In this document: positions 52,401-61,369 of the stretch, piece after piece
Numbering within the stretch: the first letter of the stretch is position 1
Layout: every line of letters starts with the position of its first letter
NCBI GenBank assembly: GCA_030546905.1
Contig: JAUOPI010000020.1
Location: 1-64,000 of the forward strand
From: Granulosicoccaceae sp. 1_MG-2023
GTDB taxonomy: Bacteria > Pseudomonadota > Gammaproteobacteria > Granulosicoccales > Granulosicoccaceae
Direction: 5' to 3'
DNA: 64,000 nucleotides
The notes under the pieces: generated by a model
What the model was told of the DNA's origin: nothing
What the model saw: only the letters and a program-made list of their open reading frames with translations
Databases searched by the model: none
Position numbers and translations under genes: made by a program

Positions 52401-52889
52401 CTCACCGTGGCTCTCGACCTGCGCCACATTACGGTAGCCGCCGTCGACCAGCTGCTCGCGGAACAGCTCCGGATCGAGTTTGTCGCCGTTGCGGATCATC
52501 AGCGCATGCTGTTCAAGATAACTGCGCGGCGACAGACGCTGCAGAAAACCCGCGGCGCTGACCAGCAGTACGCCGCGTTTTGTCCGCGGCAGCCGGTAGA
52601 GACTGCGGATTCGTTCGGAAATTATGTCCTGATGGGGGGAGATCAGATCGTAGGGCAGGGTTTCCCAGTCGATAAACGTCTGCACCTCCAGCGCCTCGCC
52701 GCCGTAAAAGCGCAACTCCGCTTCCAGCTGTACCAGCTCGTGCATGGCCGGTACGAGTACGGTGACCAGGGTGTCGCTTTGTTTGGCGTATTCGCTGATC
52801 GCCAGCGCCGGTGCGCTGCCGTAAAGGCGTCCCCAGTGGCGGATATGTTCGTCAGGCAGGGGCAGTAGTGAAGCGGTGTTTTGGAGCAT
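49425..52889 (-). CDS. mfd: Transcription-repair coupling factor
   Basis: A 1154-residue Mfd. N-terminal UvrB-like regions (about 1-340) contain DLFPMASDAPIRLDVFDDELESIREFDPETQ. The RNA-polymerase interaction domain (about 480-545) contains GDPVVHIDHGVGRYQGL. The helicase part has Walker A GDVGFGKTEVA, DEEH, TATPIPRTLNMSL and the TRG segment. The C-terminal domain ends the chain. It removes RNA polymerase stalled at lesions and recruits UvrA. The ATG at 52889 (MLQNTASLLPLP) is preferred; the frame runs on to 52994 without a ribosome site and would overlap a terminator. Confidence 0.96.
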   Translation of the reverse strand: MLQNTASLLPLPDEHIRHWGRLYGSAPALAISEYAKQSDTLVTVLVPAMHELVQLEAELRFYGGEALEVQTFIDWETLPYDLISPHQDIISERIRSLYRLPRTKRGVLLVSAAGFLQRLSPRSYLEQHALMIRNGDKLDPELFREQLVDGGYRNVAQVESHGEFAVRGSIIDLFPMASDAPIRLDVFDDELESIREFDPETQLSTGTRDSIDLLPAHEFPLNSDGIKRFRSQFRTRFESSGKDVPLYQSVSDGFAPGGIQYYTPLFFDAMATLFDYLPADCRFIATDGAETALHQFWESVANRYEERRHDIERPILSPEELYSAPDEMLAALEQRGLIRMQDFKFDESREDGDCVNFDFTAPGQYPVNARAEKPMQLLQGFLDSFDGRTLLVAESAGHREMLLDQLHGNRIRPAMVDSWQAFLAGHKPVALTSAPIDRGLQLREPALAVICESQLGGGRIRQRQRRRTTRDADAIIANLTDLKIGDPVVHIDHGVGRYQGLTTLDIGGVKTEFLTITYHGDDKLYVPVSALHLISRYTGAGEEAAPLHRLGSEQWAKARRKAAEKARDVAAELLEIHAKRAARQGYAYPGDSSDYDAFADAFPFEETPDQLDAINAVVADMRADTPMDRVVCGDVGFGKTEVAMRAAFVAADAGKQVVVLVPTTLLAEQHFQNFRDRFADWPIRIESLSRFRSGKEQKAVIDDLASGKVDIVIGTHKLIQKGIKYKNLGLVVIDEEHRFGVRHKEHMKALRSEVDILTLTATPIPRTLNMSLSGLRDLSIIATPPAHRHAIKTFVGEWSDVQIREACERELARGGQVYFLHNEVKSIEKISRQLEEIVPNARVRFAHGQMPESELESVMLDFYHQRFNILVATTIIESGIDVPSANTIIINRADKLGLAQLHQLRGRVGRSHHRAYAYLVAPPKGLLTGDAEKRLAAIESLEDLGVGFTLATHDLEIRGAGELLGEGQSGQIQEIGFTLYSQLLERAVEALKSGKMPELDAPMDETTEVELSLPALLPDDYVPDVHTRLILYKRIASAKDSEQIRELKVELIDRFGLLPDAAKTLFDITECKLRCAGLGVKRIEANAAGGRMVFTDSPAIDTMALLTMIQKEPQTYKFDGKTTLRFAAATETAQERLAFIDAMLQRLATNEAGS

Positions 52890-52993
52890 CTGTGGGGTAT
52901 GCAGAGAAAACAAGCCGGCAATTGTCCCACACTGACGGCAAATGTCTATGTAAGTGCGGCCGCCGCGCATTGCCGGTCGATTACGCGCAGGCA

Positions 52994-53022
52994 CAAAAAA
53001 CGCCGGCCATGGGGCCGGCGTT
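52994..53022 (-). terminator. Rho-independent terminator (minus strand)
   Basis: A 10-bp perfect stem AACGCCGGCC (52999-53008) and GGCCGGCGTT (53013-53022) with an ATGG loop. On the minus strand it is followed by a T-run ending TTTTTTGT. It ends the small secreted-protein gene at 53055 and separates it from mfd. Confidence 0.88.
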
Positions 53023-53054
53023 GTCGGGGATGTCAGTCCGCGGGCGGGGCGCGC

Positions 53055-53330
53055 TCAGCGCGAGACCGAATGGATCACCCGGTCGCCTTCGAAGTAAACG
53101 CGGAACTCGTCGTAGACCCAGCGCGAGATCGGCGGCGCGCCCACCGCCGGCAGGCGCTCGGACGGCTCGCCGTACTCGGCCAGCACATCGCGCATGGCCT
53201 CGCCGTGGCGTGGTGCGGCGGTATCGTGTCGTCCCGGTTCCGGGAGTTTGAGGTTGTCGGCCACGGCCGCGCCGCTGCCGAGCAGTGCCGCCAGTAACAA
53301 CGCGCGTGTGATAGTCAGACGATTCATCAT
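53055..53330 (-). CDS. Small conserved secreted protein
   Basis: A 91-residue exported protein: signal peptide about 1-24 (AVA cleavage), then a conserved-looking pattern GEAMRDVLAEYGEPSERLPAVGAPPISRWVYDEFRVYFEGDRVIHSV, similar in style to SmpA/BamE-like and phosphodiesterase-adjacent small periplasmic domains. It is known in gammaproteobacteria as an uncharacterised protein. Met1 and Met2 are both possible starts. It has its own terminator and is divergent from lolC. Confidence 0.75.
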   Translation of the reverse strand: MMNRLTITRALLLAALLGSGAAVADNLKLPEPGRHDTAAPRHGEAMRDVLAEYGEPSERLPAVGAPPISRWVYDEFRVYFEGDRVIHSVSR

Positions 53331-53499
53331 GGTCTCTCCGCAGTGGGCGGGCCGCCTCGGCTACCCGCTTGTTCTTGTTATATGGTCCGGTGCTTGACGG
53401 GGCAGCGGCATGGCCACGCCGCCGGCGTCTTTACCGCTCTTATCGGCACGCGGCGGCAGCGGTTCAACCGGGCGCATGACCGGAGACGCATTTTTTCCT

Positions 53500-53527
53500 T
53501 TGCCAGTTGGAAAAGCGGGGGTATTTT
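53500..53527 (+). promoter_or_regulatory. Candidate lolCD promoter
   Basis: TTGCCA (53500-53505), a 16-base spacer and TATTTT (53522-53527). The lolC ATG is 29 bases further on, with no clear ribosome site. The rest of 53331-53499 is a non-coding gap with nothing recognised. Confidence 0.35.
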
Positions 53528-53555
53528 GCTGCGTTTTGTGATCTAATCGCCGCCC

Positions 53556-54803
53556 ATGTTCCAGCCATACGAACTCTTCGTCGGATTGCGCTATACCCGC
53601 GCCAAGCGACGTAACCACTTTATCTCGTTTATCTCCCTGATCTCGATGCTTGGCATCGCGCTGGGTGTGACTGCGCTGATCACGGTTATCTCCGTGATGA
53701 ACGGCTTTGAAAAAGAGCTGCGCGAACGCATCCTCGGCGCCGCCGCGCATGCCACCATCACCTACTACGACAAGCCCATGAGCGATTGGCAGGTGCTGGC
53801 CGATACCTCTCGTGAGCATCCGGAAGTGACCGGAGCGGCGCCCTATGTCGAAGGCCAGGTCATGCTGGTCAACGGCGACCGCGTGACCGGCTCGTTGGTG
53901 CGCGGCATCCTGCCCGACGAGGAGCCGCAGGTGTCGGAAATCGGTGACAAGATGCTGCTCGGTGAGCTCACCGCGCTGCATCCCGGCGAATTCGGGATTC
54001 TGCTCGGCAGTGATCTGGCGCGCTTTCTTAACGTCACCCCCGGCGACAAGGTCACGGTGATCTCGCCCGAGGCCGGCGTCACGCCGGTCGGTGTGATGCC
54101 ACGCCTGAAGCGCTTTACCGTGGAAGGCATCTTCCAGATCGGGATGTACGAATACGACCGCAATATGGCGATTATCCACGCCGATGACGCCTCGGTGCTG
54201 TTGCGCATGGACGGCGGCTATACCGGCGTGCGCCTCAAGTTGCAGGATATGTTCGGTGCCCGTGCGGTGGCGCGCGATCTGGCCCGTGAGCTGGGTGAGG
54301 ACTACTGGGTTACGGACTGGACCTTGCGTCATGCCAACTTTTTCCAGGCTGTGGCGACCGAAAAAACCGTGATGTTTGTCATTCTCACCCTGATCGTGGC
54401 GGTGGCGGCTTTTAATATCGTCTCCACGCTGGTGATGGTGGTGACGGACAAACAGTCGGATATTGCCATTTTGCGAACCCTCGGGGCTTCGCCCGGCAGT
54501 GTGATGGGCGTGTTTCTGGTGCAGGGCGCCATTATCGGCGTGGTCGGCACCTTGCTCGGTCTGCTTGGCGGCGTGCTCCTGGCCAGCAATGTGGAGACCG
54601 TGGTGCCTTTTATCGAGCGCATTACCGGGACTCACTTCCTGGATCCGAGTGTTTACAGCATCAGTGAGCTGCCGTCGGATTTACGTGCTTCGGATGTTCT
54701 GCGCATCACCGCGGTGAGCTTTGTTATTTCCCTGCTGGCCACGCTTTATCCGGCTTGGCGGGCATCGCGTATCGAACCGGCGGAGGCACTGGCCTATGAG
54801 TGA
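53556..54803 (+). CDS. lolC: Lipoprotein-releasing ABC transporter permease (LolC/LolE family)
   Basis: A 415-residue inner-membrane protein: helix at about 25-48, a large periplasmic domain (about 50-265), and three C-terminal helices. [48 protein letters not shown] is the family signature. With LolD it extracts mature lipoproteins from the inner membrane. Only one such permease gene is found next to lolD and no lolE follows, so a homodimeric LolF-type arrangement is possible. It overlaps lolD by eight bases. Confidence 0.92.
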   Translation: MFQPYELFVGLRYTRAKRRNHFISFISLISMLGIALGVTALITVISVMNGFEKELRERILGAAAHATITYYDKPMSDWQVLADTSREHPEVTGAAPYVEGQVMLVNGDRVTGSLVRGILPDEEPQVSEIGDKMLLGELTALHPGEFGILLGSDLARFLNVTPGDKVTVISPEAGVTPVGVMPRLKRFTVEGIFQIGMYEYDRNMAIIHADDASVLLRMDGGYTGVRLKLQDMFGARAVARDLARELGEDYWVTDWTLRHANFFQAVATEKTVMFVILTLIVAVAAFNIVSTLVMVVTDKQSDIAILRTLGASPGSVMGVFLVQGAIIGVVGTLLGLLGGVLLASNVETVVPFIERITGTHFLDPSVYSISELPSDLRASDVLRITAVSFVISLLATLYPAWRASRIEPAEALAYE

Positions 54804-55485
54804 GCTGATTGTGCGGGCCAGTGGCCTTTGCAAGGATTATGTGCAGGGGCGGCACAAGGTTGAGGTGCTCAAATCGGTCGACCTGACGGTAAGTGCCGGT
54901 GAGCAGGTGGCGATAGTCGGCGCCTCCGGTTCCGGCAAAAGCACGCTGCTGCATCTGCTCGGCGGGCTCGATACGCCCAGTCGCGGTGAGCTGGAAGTCT
55001 GCGGCGAACGTATCGCTGAGCTGGGGCCGCGCCAGCGCGGCAAGCTGCGCAATGCGGCGATGGGCTTTATTTATCAGTTCCACCATCTCCTGCCGGAATT
55101 TACCGCGCTGGAGAATGTCGCCATGCCGTTGCTGATCCGCGGCGAGAAAAAATCCCGCGCCGCCGCTGAGGCCCGTGAGATGCTCGGCCGCGTCGGCCTG
55201 GCTGAACGGGTCACGCACAAGCCCGGTGAGCTTTCCGGTGGTGAGCGTCAGCGTGCTGCGATTGCCCGCGCACTGGTCACGCGTCCGCGACTGGTGCTGG
55301 CCGATGAGCCGACCGGGAATCTGGACGAGACAACCGCCGGTAAGGTTTATCAGTTGATGCTGTCACTGAATCAGGATCTGGGCACGAGCTTTCTGGTCGT
55401 GACCCACGACACCGGTCTGGCCGCGCGTATGGACCGCTCGCTGCTGCTGACCACGGGAACCCTGCAGACCTCCGCCGGGGCTTGA
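54796..55485 (+). CDS. lolD: Lipoprotein-releasing ABC transporter ATPase LolD
   Basis: A 229-residue ABC ATPase of the LolD/MacB type: Walker A GASGSGKS (about 42-49), Q-loop [23 protein letters not shown], signature LSGGERQR, Walker [14 protein letters not shown] and H-loop VVTHD. The start at 54796 overlaps the lolC stop by eight bases; the earlier frame start lies inside lolC. It powers lipoprotein release to LolA. It converges with the DUF2062 gene. Confidence 0.95.
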   Translation: MSELIVRASGLCKDYVQGRHKVEVLKSVDLTVSAGEQVAIVGASGSGKSTLLHLLGGLDTPSRGELEVCGERIAELGPRQRGKLRNAAMGFIYQFHHLLPEFTALENVAMPLLIRGEKKSRAAAEAREMLGRVGLAERVTHKPGELSGGERQRAAIARALVTRPRLVLADEPTGNLDETTAGKVYQLMLSLNQDLGTSFLVVTHDTGLAARMDRSLLLTTGTLQTSAGA

Positions 55486-55514
55486 GTTCGCACCGGCCGC
55501 GTGACAGACTTGAG

Positions 55515-56069
55515 TCAGACTTTTGTCACGGAAGAAGACTTCGGGTCGGCTGCCGGCCGGCGCCCATGACGGCGCGCCTGCCACTGGCGGATCAGAATAA
55601 TCCGCCAGAATAAGCGCACGGCAAGGAAGCCGAGCAGGGACGAAACCACCGCAAACATCAGGCTGCCCAGCGTCAGCGGCAGCCAAATCTCCGATAGCTT
55701 CTCCATAATCCAGCGCGGGCCGAAACGCAGCTCCGGCGAAATCGGGTGTTCACCTATCACGCTGGCACCGAGCCGGTAGGCGGCGTAGAACATCGGCGGA
55801 ATGGTCACCGGATTGGTGGTCCAGACCAGCGCCGCGGAAATTGGCAAATTGACCTTGAACAACATGGCCAGGAAGGCCGCGATCACCATCTGAAACGGGA
55901 AGGGAACCCAGCACATGAACAAGCCCACCGCCACTGCACCGGACACGGAACGCCGGTTCAGGTGCCACAACCCCGGATCATGGATACGCGCGCCCAGAAA
56001 CGCCAGATAAGGCGAATGGCGGAGCCCATCGAGTGTGGAGGCGTACTTCTTTAGCAGTTTACGGGGCAT
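55515..56069 (-). CDS. DUF2062 membrane protein
   Basis: A 184-residue protein of the DUF2062 family: a basic N-terminus, then NRRSVSGAVAVGLFMCWVPFPFQMVIAAFLAMLFKVNLPISAALVWTTNPVTIPPMFYAAYRLG, and a further pair of helices near 135-160. Function is not established. The inverted repeat GTGACA/TGTCAC (55501-55529) surrounds its stop codon. It is divergent from comEC. Confidence 0.9.
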   Translation of the reverse strand: MPRKLLKKYASTLDGLRHSPYLAFLGARIHDPGLWHLNRRSVSGAVAVGLFMCWVPFPFQMVIAAFLAMLFKVNLPISAALVWTTNPVTIPPMFYAAYRLGASVIGEHPISPELRFGPRWIMEKLSEIWLPLTLGSLMFAVVSSLLGFLAVRLFWRIILIRQWQARRHGRRPAADPKSSSVTKV

Positions 56070-56159
56070 CAGCGGTTACAGCGCGGGGCCGGTCAGTCTC
56101 TCTTTGTCAGCTAATCCAGTCGGGTTCGGGCAGGTATATAGCCTGCGTATTGCAAGCTG

Positions 56160-58442
56160 ATGAATGGCTTACCGGTCTTTTTCCTGGCGGGTATGACACT
56201 CGTCTACCAATTACCGAGTTTACCAAGTCTGACGCACATTTGCGTGCAGCTTGCGGTTATGTGTTTTTGCTGGTGGCAGCGCCGGCGACGGATTGCAGCC
56301 TTACTCGCGGGCATGCTCTGGGTTGCCTTGGCGGCACCGGCGGCGCAGCCGCCGGCTCTGATTGCCGGACAGCCAACGTCGGTTGCTGTGACGGTTATCG
56401 GCCGAATTGATTCAATTCCGAAGTATGACGGCGATAAAGCGGTGTTCCAACTGCGTGTCAGCGAGATTCCCGGTCACCGTACACAGGAGCTGCCACTGCG
56501 CTTGCGGCTGAGCTGGTATAAGGCGCCGGCGGATCTGCGGCGCGGGCAGCTATGGCATATGACCGTCAGGCTCAAGCCGGCGCGCGGACGCTTTAACCGG
56601 AGCGGCTTTGACTACGAACGCTGGCTTTATGTGCAGGGCATTCAGGCCGTCGGCTATGTGTACCGGGGCGATTCCGCGCAGCTGCTGGCCGCGCAGCCGG
56701 CCAATCCCTTGCAGTGGATGCAAAACGCCTTTGCCTCGCATCTGCGTGACTTGCTGCCCGCACAGGCGCCGGGTGTGCTGCGGGCTGTGCTGGCCGGCGA
56801 TAAAAGCGCACTGAGTCCGCAGTTGCGTGCGCTTTACCGCGACAGTGGCACAGCGCATGTGCTGGTGGTTTCAGGTCTGCATATTACCCTGATGGCGGGG
56901 CTGGGCTTTGTCCTCGGGCAGTGGGTTTGGCCGCTCCTGGCGCTGCGCCGGCCGGGGCGGCAGCGGTTTGCGGTGCTGGTCTCTTTTGCTGCTGCCAGTG
57001 TCTATGCCGCGCTGGCCGGTTTTACCGTGCCGGTCACCCGCGCCTGGCTGATGCTCCTGGTCTGGACGGGCTGCCGTCTGCTGCGCCGGCATGTGCCGCC
57101 CTTACAGATACTGCAGCTGGCGTTGCTGCTGGTATTGCTGGCCGAGCCGCGCGCGCCGCTGGACAGTGGCTTCTGGCTGTCGTTCTTCGCGGTCTGGGTC
57201 ATTATCATGATGCGCCCGTTGGATCGCTTCAGTCCGCTTTGGTTGCAGGTAGTGCCCTGGCAGTGGCGTATGACGCTGCTGACCTTACCCTTGATGCTGC
57301 TGATTTTTCAGCGATTCAGTCCCTTGTCGGTGCTGGCCAATTTGCTGGTGGTGCCGGTGTATTCGCTGCTGATTGTGCCGGGCGGCTTTCTTGCTGTTGC
57401 GCTCGGGGCTTTGTGGGAGGCGGCCGGGCAATGGCTGATGGGCGAGCTGGTGGCGGTGGTGCGGGGCGTCAGCGATCTGCTCGCCTTGTTGCTGGCGCTG
57501 CCCGGCGCCCTTTGGCAAAGTCCGGCGGTGACGCCGTTGGCGGCTGCGGCCGGATTGCTTGGCGCGATGTTAATGCTGACGCCGGCTTCGCTGCATCTGC
57601 GGGCGCTGACGCCGGTGTTTTTTCTGCTGTTGTTTATGCCGCGCCTGCCGGGCGTGCCCGAGGGGCAGGCGCGGATCACAGTGCTGGACGTGGGGCAGGG
57701 GCTGAGTGTGCTGGTGGAGACGCGGCGCTACAGTCTGCTTTATGACACAGGTGCCTATCTCTCGCGGCGTTTGACGGTGGCGCGCGGGTTGGTCGTGCCG
57801 TTTCTGCATGCCCGCGGGCTGGACTCGCTCGACAGTCTGCTGGTTTCGCATCCGGACAGCGACCACGCAGCCGGCTATGCGGACCTGCTGGCGGATTTGC
57901 CGGTGCGTGAGGTGATTGCCAATCCGGCCTTTGCCGGCAACTTCCGGCGTATCGACAGGCCCTGCCGGCACGGCCGGAGCTGGCAGCGCGACGGGGTGCG
58001 GTTTCGTTTGTTGCTGGCCGATTTGCCGGCCGACGCCACTGAGAATGACCGTTCCTGTCTGCTGGAGGTCAGTGCCGGCGGTGAACGGCTCTTGCTGAGC
58101 GGCGATGTTGAAGCGCCGGCCGAGGCGGCACTGCTCGGCAGCGGTGCGCTGCGTCCGGTGAGCTATCTGGTTGCGCCGCATCACGGCAGCGGCTCGTCCT
58201 CCACGGCCGGCTTTATCGCGCGCTTGCGGCCGCAACATGTGATCTATACGGTGGGCTATCGCAATCGCTGGGGTTTTCCGACCGCGCAGGTGGTAGCGCG
58301 TTACGAGGCGGCCGGCGCGCAGCACTGGCGCACGGACCGTGACGGCTGTGTCAGCATCGCGCTTGGCAGCGCCGCAGGTCCGGCTGTGCGTGCCTGTCGG
58401 GACGCTCATGTGCGATTTTGGCGGCCGCCTTTCGATTTGTGA
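56160..58442 (+). CDS. comEC: DNA internalisation protein ComEC/Rec2
   Basis: A 760-residue channel protein for transport of transforming DNA across the inner membrane. N-terminal DUF4131/OB region (about 40-175), the competence membrane domain (about 210-480) with DSGTAHVLVVSGLHITLMAG and a run of helices, then the C-terminal metallo-beta-lactamase-type domain (about 500-745) starting ITVLDVGQGLSVLVE. The metal motif reads SHPDSDHAAG (H564, D566, D568, H569), with later VAPHHGS. The ATG at 56160 follows closely on a GCAGG/CCTGC inverted repeat around TATATA. Competence itself needs further genes not seen here. Confidence 0.92.
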   Translation: MNGLPVFFLAGMTLVYQLPSLPSLTHICVQLAVMCFCWWQRRRRIAALLAGMLWVALAAPAAQPPALIAGQPTSVAVTVIGRIDSIPKYDGDKAVFQLRVSEIPGHRTQELPLRLRLSWYKAPADLRRGQLWHMTVRLKPARGRFNRSGFDYERWLYVQGIQAVGYVYRGDSAQLLAAQPANPLQWMQNAFASHLRDLLPAQAPGVLRAVLAGDKSALSPQLRALYRDSGTAHVLVVSGLHITLMAGLGFVLGQWVWPLLALRRPGRQRFAVLVSFAAASVYAALAGFTVPVTRAWLMLLVWTGCRLLRRHVPPLQILQLALLLVLLAEPRAPLDSGFWLSFFAVWVIIMMRPLDRFSPLWLQVVPWQWRMTLLTLPLMLLIFQRFSPLSVLANLLVVPVYSLLIVPGGFLAVALGALWEAAGQWLMGELVAVVRGVSDLLALLLALPGALWQSPAVTPLAAAAGLLGAMLMLTPASLHLRALTPVFFLLLFMPRLPGVPEGQARITVLDVGQGLSVLVETRRYSLLYDTGAYLSRRLTVARGLVVPFLHARGLDSLDSLLVSHPDSDHAAGYADLLADLPVREVIANPAFAGNFRRIDRPCRHGRSWQRDGVRFRLLLADLPADATENDRSCLLEVSAGGERLLLSGDVEAPAEAALLGSGALRPVSYLVAPHHGSGSSSTAGFIARLRPQHVIYTVGYRNRWGFPTAQVVARYEAAGAQHWRTDRDGCVSIALGSAAGPAVRACRDAHVRFWRPPFDL

Positions 58443-58547
58443 CTACAATACAGTATGATGCGTTGCCCGACAGGGACGCGTCTTCCTGCGCGTCGTTATG
58501 TCGGCGGCGCTCCATCTCAGTCACCGGTTAATTTCAAGGGTTTTATT

Positions 58548-59180
58548 GTGTGGGAACTGATTAGTGCAGGCGGCCTTCTTATGCTGCCGATTATCCTCTG
58601 TTCTATTGCAGCGGTTGCGATTATCGCCGAGCGTTTCTGGACGCTGAAAAAAGACAAAGTCCTGCCCGCGGGTCTGGTCGATAAGGTCTGGCAGATGGCA
58701 CGCCAGCGCCAGCTCACACAACAGCAGGTCAGCGAGCTGTCGCAGGGCTCACCGCTGGGCCGGGTGCTGGCCGCCGGGCTGGTTAACCGCGATTACGACC
58801 GCGAAGAAATGAAAGACGCGATCGAAGAAGTCGGCGGTCACGTCTCCTATGATCTGGAAAAATACCTCAACACCCTCGGCACCATCGCGGCGGTTACGCC
58901 TCTGCTGGGGCTGCTGGGCACGGTCGTCGGTATGATTGACGTCTTTACCCATATCACCAGCGCCGGGGTCGGCAATCCGGCCGAACTTGCCGATGGCATC
59001 TCCAAAGCGCTGATCACCACTGCAGCGGGTATCTCCGTGGCGATTCCCTCGCTGATGTTTTATCGCTATTTCCGCGGGCGTGTGGAAGCGTTGACCGTGG
59101 GGATGGAGCAGGAGGCGCTGAAGCTGATGGAAATTCTCAATCATCGCCGTAATCGCGGAAATGCCAGGGTCGCGCAATGA
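58548..59180 (+). CDS. exbB: ExbB/TolQ/MotA-family proton channel protein
   Basis: A 210-residue inner-membrane protein with three helices (about 5-25, 105-130, 150-172) and the family segment YLNTLGTIAAVTPLLGLLGTVVGMIDVF plus ALITTAAGISVAIPSLMFYRYF. It pairs with ExbD and uses the proton gradient to drive TonB or a related envelope system. The GTG at 58548, preceded by AAGGG, gives the normal VWELI start; the longer frame from 58455 begins in the comEC 3' region. It overlaps exbD by four bases. Confidence 0.92.
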   Translation: MWELISAGGLLMLPIILCSIAAVAIIAERFWTLKKDKVLPAGLVDKVWQMARQRQLTQQQVSELSQGSPLGRVLAAGLVNRDYDREEMKDAIEEVGGHVSYDLEKYLNTLGTIAAVTPLLGLLGTVVGMIDVFTHITSAGVGNPAELADGISKALITTAAGISVAIPSLMFYRYFRGRVEALTVGMEQEALKLMEILNHRRNRGNARVAQ

Positions 59181-59602
59181 AGTTCCGCACCCGCAACCGT
59201 GAGGAGTTTGATCTCAATCTGACGCCGCTGATCGATGTGGTGTTTTTGTTGTTGATCTTCTTTATGGTCTCGACCACGTTCCAGAAAGAAGCAGATCTGC
59301 AGGTGCAGTTGCCGTCGGCTACCCAGGAGCCGACCGCCCAACCGGTGGATAAGCTCGAAGTGACCATCAATCCGCAGGGCCGGTATTTTATTAACGGCCG
59401 CGAGCTGACCAATAACCGCCTCGAAACCCTGCGTACGGCGCTGGCGAAGATGAGCCGCGGGCAACGTGATATCCCGCTGATTATCCGCGCTGACGCGCAA
59501 ACACCGCATCAGTATGTGGTGACAGCGATGGATGCGGCCGCGCAGCTCGGCATGCTGAAACTGTCGATCGCCACGGCCACGGCAGGTGAAGCACAACCGT
59601 GA
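59177..59602 (+). CDS. exbD: ExbD/TolR-family biopolymer transport protein
   Basis: A 141-residue protein with one transmembrane helix (about 18-38) in LNLTPLIDVVFLLLIFFMVSTTF, where the aspartate is the proton-relay residue of the family, and a periplasmic domain. It works with ExbB. In this gene order (comEC-exbB-exbD-msbA-lpxK) the pair is usual in gammaproteobacteria. It overlaps exbB and msbA by four bases each. Confidence 0.94.
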   Translation: MKFRTRNREEFDLNLTPLIDVVFLLLIFFMVSTTFQKEADLQVQLPSATQEPTAQPVDKLEVTINPQGRYFINGRELTNNRLETLRTALAKMSRGQRDIPLIIRADAQTPHQYVVTAMDAAAQLGMLKLSIATATAGEAQP

Positions 59603-61356
59603 GCACGACGGAAGAAACCGTAGTACCGAAGGCGAAAGAGACCTATCTGCGCCTGCTTAAATATGTCCGGCCCTTCAGACGCCAGTTCGGCTTTGCCGTG
59701 GCCGGCATGATTGTTTACGGCCTTACCGATACCGGCTTTGCGGCGCTGATGAAGCCGATGCTGGACGCCGGTTTTGTCGAACGGGACCGCTCGGCCATCG
59801 CGCTGGTGCCGGTCCTGATTATCGCCATCTTTATCGTTCGCGGCCTGGCCGGCTTTGCCTCGACCTACTACATGTCGCTGATCGGCTGGAACGTCATCAA
59901 ATCCATGCGCCGGGAAATCTTCGACAAATACCTGTCGATGCCAACGCAGTTTTTCGACAACGCCTCTTCCGGCGAGCTGATTTCCAAGGTCACGTTTAAC
60001 GCCCAGAACGTGGCCCAGGCTGCCAGCAACACCTTAACGGTATTGATCCGCGATTCGCTGACCGTGCTGGGGCTGTTCGGCCTGATGTTTTATCTGAGCT
60101 GGAAGCTGTCGCTGAGTTTTCTGATTATCGGGCCGGTGATCGGTTTTCTGATTAACAAGGTCAGCTTTACCTTCCGCAATATCAGCCGCGGCATTCAGGA
60201 TTCCATGGGCGATGTCTCGCACGTGATCGAAGAAGCCGTTGAAGGTCAGCGCGTGGTGAAGATTTTCGGCGGACAGGAGTACGAACGCCGCCAGTTCGAA
60301 CTTGCCAATGAGAATAACCGCCGCCTGAATATGAGCCAGACCCTGGCTAAAGCGGCCAATGTGCCTTTGATTCAGTTGCTGATTGCCAGCGCGCTGGCCG
60401 TGATTATCTATCTTGCGACCAGTGGCTCGTTGATCGATGAAATCAGCCCCGGCACCTTTATGGCTTTTGTCTCGGCCATGCTGATGCTGTTTGCGCCCAT
60501 GCGTCGTCTGACCACGCTCAATGTTCAGCTGCAAAAAGGCATCGCCGCCGGCGAGAGCCTGTTCGCTTTGCTGGATCTGCCGTCCGAACGCGACACAGGT
60601 ACCCGCGAACTCGATTCGGTGCAGGGCTATGTCTGTTTCGAGGATGTGGTGTTCCGCTACGAGGCCGGAAAACCGCCGGTGCTCAACGGTGTCAGTCTGA
60701 CTGTCAATCCCGGCGAAACCGTCGCTCTGGTCGGCGAATCGGGCAGTGGCAAGACCTCGCTGGTGAATCTGCTGCCGCGCTTGTACGAGGCCGAAAGCGG
60801 CCGGGTCACCATCGACGGTATCGAGATCGATGAGCTGCGTCTGCAAAGCCTGCGCGAGAAGATCACCTACGTCAGTCAGGACGTGACCCTGTTTAACGAC
60901 ACGATTGCCAACAACATCGCCTATGGTGCGTTACAGGAAGTGCCTTTAGCGCAGATCCGTGAGGCGGCGATTGCCGCCCATGCCGATGACTTTATCAACG
61001 GTTTGCCCGAAGGCTACAACACCTATATCGGCGAAAACGGTGTGATGCTCTCGGGCGGACAACGTCAGCGCCTGGCCATTGCCCGGGCTTTGCTGAAAAA
61101 TGCCCAGATTCTAATTCTCGACGAAGCCACCTCGGCGCTGGATACCGAATCCGAGCGCAAGGTGCAGCAAGGTCTGGATAATCTACGGCAAGGGCGGACC
61201 ACGCTGGTGATCGCTCACCGCCTGTCGACGATCGAAAACGCCGACCGGATCGTGGTGATGCATCAGGGTCGGATTGCCGAGCAGGGCACGCATGCCGAAC
61301 TGCTGGCCAAAGGCGGGCAGTACGCTTATCTGCACAAGCTGCAGTTCCAATCCTGA
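59599..61356 (+). CDS. msbA: Lipid A-core flippase MsbA
   Basis: A 585-residue half-size ABC exporter: membrane domain with six helices (about 25-330) and ATPase domain (about 345-580) with Walker A GESGSGKT (379-386), signature LSGGQRQR (484-491), Walker B ILILDEATSALD and H-loop. It flips lipid A-core across the inner membrane. Position directly before lpxK and kdsB agrees with that role. It overlaps exbD by four bases. Confidence 0.96.
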   Translation: MSTTEETVVPKAKETYLRLLKYVRPFRRQFGFAVAGMIVYGLTDTGFAALMKPMLDAGFVERDRSAIALVPVLIIAIFIVRGLAGFASTYYMSLIGWNVIKSMRREIFDKYLSMPTQFFDNASSGELISKVTFNAQNVAQAASNTLTVLIRDSLTVLGLFGLMFYLSWKLSLSFLIIGPVIGFLINKVSFTFRNISRGIQDSMGDVSHVIEEAVEGQRVVKIFGGQEYERRQFELANENNRRLNMSQTLAKAANVPLIQLLIASALAVIIYLATSGSLIDEISPGTFMAFVSAMLMLFAPMRRLTTLNVQLQKGIAAGESLFALLDLPSERDTGTRELDSVQGYVCFEDVVFRYEAGKPPVLNGVSLTVNPGETVALVGESGSGKTSLVNLLPRLYEAESGRVTIDGIEIDELRLQSLREKITYVSQDVTLFNDTIANNIAYGALQEVPLAQIREAAIAAHADDFINGLPEGYNTYIGENGVMLSGGQRQRLAIARALLKNAQILILDEATSALDTESERKVQQGLDNLRQGRTTLVIAHRLSTIENADRIVVMHQGRIAEQGTHAELLAKGGQYAYLHKLQFQS

Positions 61357-61369
61357 TCCGGGGCCGGGG

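Noticed and set aside
53361-53474. Minus-strand frame before lolC beginning MRPVEPLPPRADKSG
   Set aside because: Considered as a short gene remnant; it has no family match and no ribosome site, and it continues as a shadow of lolC on the other side.
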